In this document: positions 50,522 through 57,740 of the stretch, in pieces
How the letters are laid out: every line of letters starts with the position of its first letter
How positions within the stretch are numbered: the first letter of the stretch is position 1
Source of the DNA: Streptomyces tirandamycinicus
GTDB lineage: Bacteria > Actinomycetota > Actinomycetes > Streptomycetales > Streptomycetaceae
DNA length: 64,000 nt
Direction of reading: 5' to 3'
Assembly (NCBI RefSeq): GCF_003097515.1
Contig: NZ_CP029188.1
Location: 6,554,531-6,618,530, forward strand
Position numbers and translations under genes: made by a program
Notes under the pieces: generated by a model
Seen by the model: the letters and a program-made list of their open reading frames with translations, nothing else
Told to the model about the DNA's origin: nothing
The model's database searches: none

Positions 50522-51415
50522 GTGAGTGACTCAGTCGTTGATCCGGTGATCGTGGGCGTGGACGGTTCCCCCTCCAGCATCGGCGCGGTCGAAACCGCCG
50601 CCCGCGAGGCGCGTCTGCGCGGGGTGGGGCTGCGGATCGTGCACGCGTTCGGCCCGGTGCCCGCATATCCGACCCTCGACGCGCCACCGGGGAACCCCGC
50701 CGACCACCTCTTGGAGCCGAAGGCGAGGGAGGCACTGGCGGGCGCCGAGGAGCGGGCGCGCGCGATCGCCCCCGACATCCGGATCACCCGGTCGGTGGTG
50801 GCCGGGGACGCGCTCGAGGCGCTGGAGACCGAGTCGCGGTCGGCGTCGCTGGCGGTGGTCGGCAGCCGGGGCATGGGCAGGTTCGCCGGTCTGCTGGTGG
50901 GGTCGACGGCGGTGCATCTGGCCGCCCACGGCCGCTGCCCGCTGATGGTGGTGCGGGGCCGCCCCGACCCGGCGGGTGCGGTGGTACTCGCCGTGGACGG
51001 CTCCGAAGCCGGCGAGGCGGCAGTGGAGTTCGCGTTCGCGGAGGCGGCGATGCGCCGGGCGCCGCTGGTCGCCGTACACGTGTGGAACACCTGGAGCGAG
51101 GGCGCCTACGAAGGCCCCGGCGACCCCCTGACCGCCGTGGTGGCGGACGCCGAGCATATCCGCGAGGCCGAGCAGCACCTGCTGGACGAGACGGTGGCCG
51201 GCTGGCAGAAGGCCCATCCCCAGGTCGTCGTGGAGCGGCGCCTGGTGCGCTCCCGGATACGCCCGGCCCTGATCGACGCCAGTCGCGGCGCCCAGCTGAT
51301 GGTGACCGGCGCCCGGGGCCGGGGCGGCTTCACCGGCCTGCTGCTCGGCTCCGTCAGCCAGGCCCTGCTGCACCACGCCCACTGCCCCGTCACCATCGTC
51401 CGCGGCAAGGAGTGA
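50522..51415 (+). CDS. Universal stress protein, two UspA domains
   Basis: The 297-residue protein has the same layout as its neighbour, with both nucleotide-binding motifs kept (GSRGMGRFAGLLVGST and GARGRGGFTGLLLGSV). The GTG at 50522 starts the canonical PVIVGVDGS strand within 10 residues; the upstream frame is open but has no domain. It directly precedes the OsdR-type regulator gene, separated by 246 bases carrying another box. Confidence 0.93.
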   Translation: MSDSVVDPVIVGVDGSPSSIGAVETAAREARLRGVGLRIVHAFGPVPAYPTLDAPPGNPADHLLEPKAREALAGAEERARAIAPDIRITRSVVAGDALEALETESRSASLAVVGSRGMGRFAGLLVGSTAVHLAAHGRCPLMVVRGRPDPAGAVVLAVDGSEAGEAAVEFAFAEAAMRRAPLVAVHVWNTWSEGAYEGPGDPLTAVVADAEHIREAEQHLLDETVAGWQKAHPQVVVERRLVRSRIRPALIDASRGAQLMVTGARGRGGFTGLLLGSVSQALLHHAHCPVTIVRGKE

Positions 51416-51539
51416 CCGCGCCCGAGCGGCGGTCCACGGCTGGGAGCCGCACCCCGCCCGATCGGCAGCCGACCGCCGGGAGTCGGTGCCGTCGGTGCCG
51501 TCGATCGCGGCGACGGTCGTGAGAACGCCGGAGCGGAAA

Positions 51540-51553
51540 GGGCCGGTCGGCCC
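51540..51553. promoter_or_regulatory. OsdR/DevR-type box upstream of the response regulator gene
   Basis: GGGCCGGTCGGCCC is a full match and the exact reverse complement of the boxes at 50407 and 52953. It ends 108 bases before the regulator start, consistent with autoregulation. Confidence 0.65.
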
Positions 51554-51661
51554 TGGCCGTTCGACCCCGGAATCACCCAGGATCTCTGACAGGCCAGGAC
51601 CGGCCCCGCGGGCGCGGGGTTTCCGGTTCCCGGGACAGACGACACAGGACTGGAGCCGTCG

Positions 51662-52354
51662 ATGGCGGACAGCGGGCACCCCGGTAGCGACAACCCGATC
51701 CGCGTCTTCCTCATGGACGACCACGAGGTGGTACGGCGCGGTGTGCGCGACCTGCTGGAAGACGAGCCGGACATCACCGTGGTCGGCGAGGCGGGCACGG
51801 CAGGGCAGGCCCTGGTGCGGGTTCCCGCGCTGCGCCCGCAGGTGGCCGTGCTCGACGTGCGCGTGCCCGACGGCGACGGAGTCACCGTCTGCCGCGAGCT
51901 GCGCTCACGCATGCCGGAACTGTGCTGCCTGATGCTGACCTCGTTCGACGACGAGGAAGCCCTGCTCGACTCGATCATGGCCGGCGCCTCCGGATACGTG
52001 CTGAAGCAGATCCAGGGCACGGATCTGGTCTCGGCCGTCCGTACCGTGGCCGCCGGACAGTCCCTGCTCGACCCGAGCGCCACCGCCAGGCTGATGACCC
52101 GGCTCCGTCGGGGCCGGGAGCCGGATCCCGAGCCCGACGCCCTGCCGGGGCTGACCGAGCGGGAGCGGGAGATCCTGGCTCTGGTCGGTGAGGGACTGAC
52201 CAACCGCCAGATCGGCCGGCGGCTCTACCTCGCCGAGAAGACGGTCAAGAACCACATCTCCCGCCTGCTGGCCAAGCTCGGTGTGGAGCGGCGCATCCAG
52301 GCCGCGGTCATCGCTACCCAGGCCCAGGAACGGTCCAGGCACGACGTCCACTGA
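51662..52354 (+). CDS. osdR: DevR/OsdR-type NarL/LuxR response regulator
   Basis: The 230-residue regulator has a receiver domain (MDDHEVVRRGVRDLLEDEPD, phospho-Asp65 in VLDVRVPDGDG, LTSFDDEEALLDSIMAGASG) and a LuxR helix-turn-helix (LTEREREILALVGEGLTNRQ, YLAEKTVKNHISRLLAKLG). The sequence follows M. tuberculosis DevR/DosR closely along its length. DevR/OsdR controls hypoxia and dormancy genes, notably universal stress proteins. The kinase OsdK-type gene is at 53089-54828 in the opposite strand. The symbol is assigned by similarity to S. coelicolor OsdR. Confidence 0.88.
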   Translation: MADSGHPGSDNPIRVFLMDDHEVVRRGVRDLLEDEPDITVVGEAGTAGQALVRVPALRPQVAVLDVRVPDGDGVTVCRELRSRMPELCCLMLTSFDDEEALLDSIMAGASGYVLKQIQGTDLVSAVRTVAAGQSLLDPSATARLMTRLRRGREPDPEPDALPGLTEREREILALVGEGLTNRQIGRRLYLAEKTVKNHISRLLAKLGVERRIQAAVIATQAQERSRHDVH

Positions 52355-52494
52355 GCTGTACGGAGATCGGCTGTACGGAGGCAGGCGGTGGAGTCCCTGA
52401 TGACGGGGCCACGGTCCTGGCGAAGCAGAACCACACCGGCACCGCACCGGACCCGGCGGGGTCCGCCGCGCCCCGCGCCCACTGCCGGGTCGGC

Positions 52495-52917
52495 TCACCG
52501 CGCGCCGGGTGCTCCCCTGAGCTCGCGTCCGGTGACCATCTCCGATTCGATCCGTACGAACACCCCGTCCCGCAACGGCATCCAGGATCCCGGGCCGGTC
52601 CGTGACAGCCGCTCGTGCTCGGCGGGGTCGGTCACCACGCTGGCCGGCCCGGTGACGACCACACTCCAGCCGGACCGGGTTGCGGCATCGAACTCGTCGG
52701 CCTCGAAGGCGACCACGACTCCGTCGACGGCCCGTACGAGATCCGAGGCAGGCGAGGTGCACATCAGCACGCAGGCGCTCTCGTCGAGGCGGAAGTTGAC
52801 GGGGAGGACCGCGGGCAGCGCCTGCCGGGTGTACACCACACGGCCCACGGGCGCCCTGGCCAGCAGCCGCAGGCACTCCTGCCGGTCGAGTACGCGATAG
52901 CCGTCTGTCTGGAACAC
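52495..52917 (-). CDS. Pyridoxamine 5'-phosphate oxidase-like split-barrel flavoprotein
   Basis: The 140-residue FMN-binding split-barrel protein shows the family's start LARAPVGRVVYTRQALPAVLPVNF and the VVAFEADEF and WSVVVTGPA strands. Members bind FMN, F420 or haem and reduce small molecules; DevR regulons in mycobacteria contain such proteins. GTG is the start. The strongest OsdR-type box lies 36-49 bases upstream. It is convergent with the response regulator gene. Confidence 0.85.
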   Translation of the reverse strand: MFQTDGYRVLDRQECLRLLARAPVGRVVYTRQALPAVLPVNFRLDESACVLMCTSPASDLVRAVDGVVVAFEADEFDAATRSGWSVVVTGPASVVTDPAEHERLSRTGPGSWMPLRDGVFVRIESEMVTGRELRGAPGAR

Positions 52918-52952
52918 CGGTCCATCGTCCCCCGGGCGCCGTGAGGGGGGTA

Positions 52953-52966
52953 GGGCCGACCGGCCC
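52953..52966. promoter_or_regulatory. OsdR/DevR-type box upstream of the split-barrel gene
   Basis: GGGCCGACCGGCCC, flanked by TA on both sides (TAGGGCC...GGCCCTA), is the best local example. It lies 36-49 bases upstream of the start at 52917. Confidence 0.65.
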
Positions 52967-53088
52967 TAACCCCCTCACGCGGGACAGCGGTCGTGTGAGG
53001 TCGTCCGCAGACGCGAGACGAGCCAGGGGGCCCTCGGCATGCGGGTTCCCGCGGGCGCGCATCGTGCGCGTGAGCCCGGGCGCGAGGG

Positions 53089-54828
53089 TCAGGCTCGTGC
53101 CCGCGCGGGCAGCGGCACCGTCCATTCCACGATGGTGCCGGTGGGCTGGTTCGGCGTGAGGGTGAAGCCGCCGCCGAGGTCGGTGGCGCGCCGGCGGAGG
53201 TTGTCCAGGCCGCTGCGGCGGGTGACGGCCGGGTCGATGCCCCGGCCGTTGTCGGCGACGCGGAGACGGAGCCGTGCGCCGTCCGTCTCGGCGGTCACCT
53301 CGACGGCGGTTGCGCGGGCGTGCCGGGCGGCGTTCGAGAGGGCCTCGCGCAGCACCGCCAGCAACTGCTCGGCATGACTTTCGGGGACGTCCGTGTCCAG
53401 CAGGCCGGTCATGCGCAGGGCGGGGGCGAAGCCGAGCACGGTGGCGGCCAGGTCGGTCTCGGCCAGGAGCTTCCCGCGCAGTCCGCCACCGCCGTCGGCT
53501 CGGTCGCGCTCGCGCAGTGCGTAGATCGTGCCGCGCACCGTCTTGATCGTCTCGTCCAGGTCGTCGACGACCCGCTGCACCCGCTCGGCCACCTGCGGCC
53601 GGTCGGAGACACGGCCCAGCACCGAGTTCAGTGTCAGCCCGGAGGCGAACAGCCGCTGGATGGCCAGGTCGTGCAGGTCGCGGGCGATGCGGTCCCGGTC
53701 GCTGAGGACCATGAGGTGCTCGGCCTCGCGCCGGTGCTCGGCGATCTCCAGGGCGAGTGCGGCCTGGTCGGCAAAGCCACGGATCATGGTCATGGTGGCG
53801 TCGGTGAACTCCGTGCCGCCGGACAGATTGGCCACCTGCAGAACGCCGCGCACCCGCTCGGCCCCGCCCAGCGGGAGCAGGAACCCGGGGCCCAGGCCGA
53901 TTCGTGACGCGGAGCCGCCCCCGCCCTGAGGCTCCTGTGACAGGGCACCGCTCATGAACCGCCGGTTGGAGTGGTAGACCCGCGCGGCCAGCGTGGCGGC
54001 CGGCAGCACGAGCCCGCGTACCTGCTCGGCGCGTTCGCCCTCGGCGGCCTCGATCACCAGCTCGTCGCCGGCGTCGAACGGTACCGCCAGCGTCACCAGA
54101 TCGGCGCCGGACAGTTCCTTGACCGTGGCGGCGATCTGGTGCAGCACCTGCTCCGTGCCGGTGCCCGACAGCAGGTTGCGGGTCAGTTCACTGCTCGCCG
54201 CCAGCCACCGCTCACGGCGCCGGGTGTCCTCGTACAGGCGGGCGTTGTCGATCGCGACGCCGGCCGCGGCAGCCAGGGTGCGCAGCACCGCCTCGTCGTC
54301 GTCGTCGAACTCCGCCCCGCCGCGCTTGTCGGTCAGGTACAGGTTGCCGAAGACCTGATCGCGCACACGCACCGGCGCACCCAGGAACGTCGTCATCGGC
54401 GGGTGCCCCTCGGGGAAGCCGACGGAGCCGGGATGGCGGCCCAGATCGGCCAGGCGCAGCGGCTCCGGCTCCTTGATCAGCAGTCCCAGGATGCCCTGCC
54501 CCTCCGGGTACTGCCCGATCGCCTCGATCGTGCCCTCGTCCATGCCGACCGTGATGAACCGCCGGATCCTGTCTTCCTCGCCCAGCACGCCCAGGGCCCC
54601 GTACCGGGCGTCCACCAGGGTCACGGCGGACTCGGTGATGCGGCGCAGCACGACGTCGAGATCCAGATCGGTGCCGATGGAGAGGACCGCGTCCAGCAGC
54701 GTATGCACCCGGTCCCGTGTCGCGCGGACCTGCTCCACCTGCGCCTGCAGACCCTCCAGCAGTTCGTCCAGCCGCAACTGAGGTGCCGCGGGGACGCCCT
54801 TGCTCCCCCGCGCCGGACTCTCCGCCAT
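53089..54828 (-). CDS. osdK: DevS/OsdK-type GAF-GAF histidine kinase
   Basis: The 579-residue kinase matches the length and layout of DevS. GAF-A is about 58-198, with SVGFPEGHPPMTTFLGAPVR; its HPPM His142 is at the place I recall as the haem ligand of DevS. GAF-B is about 225-365. HisKA_3 carries H386 in RIARDLHDLAIQRLF. The HATPase domain has EALSNAARHARA and ADNGRGIDP. There is no membrane segment. It should sense oxygen, NO or CO or redox through the first GAF domain and phosphorylate OsdR. The ATG at 54828 has GGAGGG upstream. No OsdR-type box precedes it. Confidence 0.88.
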   Translation of the reverse strand: MAESPARGSKGVPAAPQLRLDELLEGLQAQVEQVRATRDRVHTLLDAVLSIGTDLDLDVVLRRITESAVTLVDARYGALGVLGEEDRIRRFITVGMDEGTIEAIGQYPEGQGILGLLIKEPEPLRLADLGRHPGSVGFPEGHPPMTTFLGAPVRVRDQVFGNLYLTDKRGGAEFDDDDEAVLRTLAAAAGVAIDNARLYEDTRRRERWLAASSELTRNLLSGTGTEQVLHQIAATVKELSGADLVTLAVPFDAGDELVIEAAEGERAEQVRGLVLPAATLAARVYHSNRRFMSGALSQEPQGGGGSASRIGLGPGFLLPLGGAERVRGVLQVANLSGGTEFTDATMTMIRGFADQAALALEIAEHRREAEHLMVLSDRDRIARDLHDLAIQRLFASGLTLNSVLGRVSDRPQVAERVQRVVDDLDETIKTVRGTIYALRERDRADGGGGLRGKLLAETDLAATVLGFAPALRMTGLLDTDVPESHAEQLLAVLREALSNAARHARATAVEVTAETDGARLRLRVADNGRGIDPAVTRRSGLDNLRRRATDLGGGFTLTPNQPTGTIVEWTVPLPARARA

Positions 54829-55124
54829 CCCCGCTCCCTCCGCGCACGCCGCCACCCCATCATGCCCGAACGGCCCTGCCGCGGGACGGGCGCATGTGCC
54901 GGCGCGGCCGTCGTGGCGATCAGGAGCCCGGCCGCCACGTCGGCGCGCCGGCGCGGGGTGGGCACCCGCCGCGCCGCGCCGTCGAGAGGGCCGGGGCCGT
55001 GTGCCTTCGCATCCATGATCCGCACCGCCGGAGGGCCACCGTACATACTGCTCGGAGCCGGTGGGGGTCCGCGCCGGGCGGCCTCGGCGAGAGAACGGGA
55101 AGACGCACAGCAGATGGAGAGACG
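54829..55124. other. Divergent promoter region of osdK and the UvrA-like gene
   Basis: The 296 bases hold both promoters. No complete OsdR-type box is present. GGAGAGACG precedes the UvrA-like start. No gene is supported. Confidence 0.5.
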
Positions 55125-57515
55125 ATGAGCAAGGTCACGGCGACCGGCCCGCAGTCGCCCGAACCGCACGCCGCCGACAGCCACGACATGATCCGGGTGC
55201 ACGGCGCGCGGGAGAACAACCTCAAGGACGTCGACGTCGAGATCCCGAAGCGCAGGCTCACGGTCTTCACGGGCGTCTCCGGCTCGGGCAAGAGCTCCCT
55301 GGTGTTCGACACCATCGCCGCGGAGTCGCAGCGGATGATCAACGAGACCTACAGCGCCTTCGTCCAGGGCTTCATGCCGGCGACGGCGCGCCCCGAGGTC
55401 GACGTCCTCGACGGCCTGACCACCGCGATCAGCGTCGACCAGCAGCGGATGGGCGGCGATCCCCGCTCCACCGTCGGTACCGCCACGGACGTCAACGCGA
55501 TGCTGCGCATCCTCTTCAGCCGGCTCGGGCGGCCGCACATCGGCCCGCCCAGCGCGTACTCCTTCAACACCGCCTCGGTCCGGGCGAGCGGCGCGATCAC
55601 GGTCGAGCGCGGGGACCGGAAGGCGGTCAAGGCGACCTTCTCCCGCACCGGCGGCATGTGCACGCACTGCGAGGGCCGGGGCAAGGTCTCCGACATCGAC
55701 CTGGGCCAGCTCTACGACGACACCAAGTCGATCGCCGACGGCGCCTTCACCATCCCCGGCTGGAAACCGGACAACCTGTGGACCGTGGGGCTCTACGCCG
55801 CGTCGGGGTTCCTCGACCCGCACAAGCCGATCCGCAGCTTCACCGAGCAGGAGATGCAGGACTTCCTGCACCGCGAGCCGACCAAGGTGAAGGTCAAGGG
55901 CGTCAACCTCACCTACGAAGGACTCATCCCGAAGATCCAGAAGTCGTTCCTGTCCAAGGACAAGGAGTCGATGCAGCCCCACATCCGGGCCTTCGTGGAG
56001 CGGGCCGTCACCTTCGCCACCTGCCCCGAGTGCGACGGCACCCGGCTCAGCGAGGGAGCCCGGTCGTCGAAGATCGGCGGCGTGAGCATAGCCGACGCGT
56101 GCGCGATGGAGATCCGCGACCTCGCGGAGTGGGTCCGCGGACTGGGCGAGCCGTCGGTGGCGCCGCTGCTCACGGCACTGCAGAACACCCTCGACTCGTT
56201 CACCGAGATCGGCCTCGGCTACCTCTCACTCGACCGTCCGGCGGGCACGCTCTCCGGGGGTGAGGCGCAGCGCGTGAAGATGATCCGCCACCTCGGCTCC
56301 TCGCTCACCGACGTCACCTATGTCTTCGACGAGCCGACCGTCGGCCTGCACCCCCACGACATCCAGCGGATGAACACACTGCTGCTGCGGCTCCGGGACA
56401 AGGGCAACACGGTGCTCGTCGTGGAGCACAAGCCGGAGGCCATCGCGATCGCCGACCATGTCGTGGACCTCGGCCCGGGCGCCGGCACGGCCGGCGGCAC
56501 CGTCTGCTTCGAGGGCACCGTCGAGGGGCTGCGGGCCAGCGACACCGTCACCGGCCGCCATCTCGACGACCGGGCCACACTCAAGCAGACGGTGCGCACA
56601 CCCGCGGGCGCACTGCCGATCCGCGGCGCGACGGCCAACAACCTGCAGGGAGTCGACGTCGACATCCCGCTCGGAGTGCTCTGCGTGGTCACCGGCGTCG
56701 CCGGCTCCGGCAAGAGCTCGCTCGTCCACGGGTCGATCCCCGCCGACGGGGGTGTGGTGTCGGTCGACCAGAGTGCCATCCGCGGTTCCCGGCGCAGCAA
56801 TCCGGCGACGTACACCGGACTGCTCGACCCGATCCGCAAGGCGTTCGCCAAGGCCAACGGAGTGAAGCCGGCGCTGTTCAGCGCCAACTCGGAGGGAGCC
56901 TGCCCCGCCTGCAACGGTGCCGGCGTGATCTACACCGACCTGGCGATGATGGCCTCGGTCGCCACCACCTGCGAGGACTGCGACGGGAAGCGGTTCCAGC
57001 CCTCGGTGCTGGAGTACCGCCTCGGCGGCCGCGACATCAGCGAGGTGCTCGCGATGCCGGTGACCGAGGCCGAGGAGTTCTTCGGCGCGGGCGAGGCGCG
57101 CACCCCGGCCGCGCACCGGATCCTCGGCCGGCTCGCCGACGTCGGCCTCGGCTACCTCAGCCTGGGCCAGCCGCTCACCACGCTGTCCGGCGGCGAGCGG
57201 CAGCGGCTGAAGCTGGCCACCCACATGGCGGACCAGGGCGGCGTCTACGTCCTCGACGAGCCGACGACCGGCCTCCACCTGGCCGACGTCGAGCAGTTGC
57301 TCGGGCTGCTCGACCGGCTCGTCGACTCCGGCAAGTCCGTGATCGTCATCGAGCACCACCAGGCGGTCATGGCGCACGCCGACTGGATCGTCGACCTCGG
57401 CCCCGGCGCCGGGCACGACGGCGGCCGGGTCGTCTTCGAGGGCACCCCCGCCGACCTGGTCGCCGCCCGTTCCACCGTCACCGGGGAGCACCTCGCGCGG
57501 TACGTCGGCGCCTGA
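55125..57515 (+). CDS. UvrA-like ABC-class ATPase, short form
   Basis: The 796-residue protein has two ABC modules: Walker A GVSGSGKSSL and GVAGSGKSSL, signatures LSGGEAQRVKM and LSGGERQRLKL, Walker B DEPTVGL and DEPTTGL. Zinc-finger-type Cys pairs (CTHCEGRGKV, CPECDGTR, CPACNGAG, CEDCDGKRF) are present. It is about 150-200 residues shorter than housekeeping UvrA. The UvrB-binding/insertion region after the first Walker A is reduced, placing it with UvrA2/DrrC-type proteins that give tolerance to DNA-binding drugs. It diverges from osdK and is followed by a terminator. Its exact target is unknown. Confidence 0.9.
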   Translation: MSKVTATGPQSPEPHAADSHDMIRVHGARENNLKDVDVEIPKRRLTVFTGVSGSGKSSLVFDTIAAESQRMINETYSAFVQGFMPATARPEVDVLDGLTTAISVDQQRMGGDPRSTVGTATDVNAMLRILFSRLGRPHIGPPSAYSFNTASVRASGAITVERGDRKAVKATFSRTGGMCTHCEGRGKVSDIDLGQLYDDTKSIADGAFTIPGWKPDNLWTVGLYAASGFLDPHKPIRSFTEQEMQDFLHREPTKVKVKGVNLTYEGLIPKIQKSFLSKDKESMQPHIRAFVERAVTFATCPECDGTRLSEGARSSKIGGVSIADACAMEIRDLAEWVRGLGEPSVAPLLTALQNTLDSFTEIGLGYLSLDRPAGTLSGGEAQRVKMIRHLGSSLTDVTYVFDEPTVGLHPHDIQRMNTLLLRLRDKGNTVLVVEHKPEAIAIADHVVDLGPGAGTAGGTVCFEGTVEGLRASDTVTGRHLDDRATLKQTVRTPAGALPIRGATANNLQGVDVDIPLGVLCVVTGVAGSGKSSLVHGSIPADGGVVSVDQSAIRGSRRSNPATYTGLLDPIRKAFAKANGVKPALFSANSEGACPACNGAGVIYTDLAMMASVATTCEDCDGKRFQPSVLEYRLGGRDISEVLAMPVTEAEEFFGAGEARTPAAHRILGRLADVGLGYLSLGQPLTTLSGGERQRLKLATHMADQGGVYVLDEPTTGLHLADVEQLLGLLDRLVDSGKSVIVIEHHQAVMAHADWIVDLGPGAGHDGGRVVFEGTPADLVAARSTVTGEHLARYVGA

Positions 57516-57558
57516 CCGGCCCGCACGGGGCAAAGCGGGCCCCGTACGCCGTCCGGCA

Positions 57559-57587
57559 GGCCCGGGCCCGCAGCCGGGGCCCGGGCC
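57559..57587. terminator. Terminator between the UvrA-like gene and the siderophore permease
   Basis: GGCCCGGGCCC (57559-57569) pairs perfectly with 57577-57587 around GCAGCCG. It lies 44 bases after the UvrA-like stop and can serve both convergent transcripts. Confidence 0.85.
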
Positions 57588-57665
57588 CTCCCGGTCGGTG
57601 CGGGCGCTGCCTCCGCTCGACGTTGCCGAGGGCCGAAGACCGGGCCGCGGCCGGAGCCGGCGTGG

Positions 57666-57740
57666 GACGGCCGGAGGTGTCGCGGGACGGCCGGAGCTGG
57701 CGTGGGTGACGGCCGGAGGTGCCGCGGGACGGGCGGAGCT
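57666..57740. repeat. 33-bp direct repeat, two copies
   Basis: The segments 57666-57698 and 57708-57740 match at 31 of 33 bases (both start GACGGCCGGAGGTG). The second copy overlaps the stop codon of the permease gene. Confidence 0.88.
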
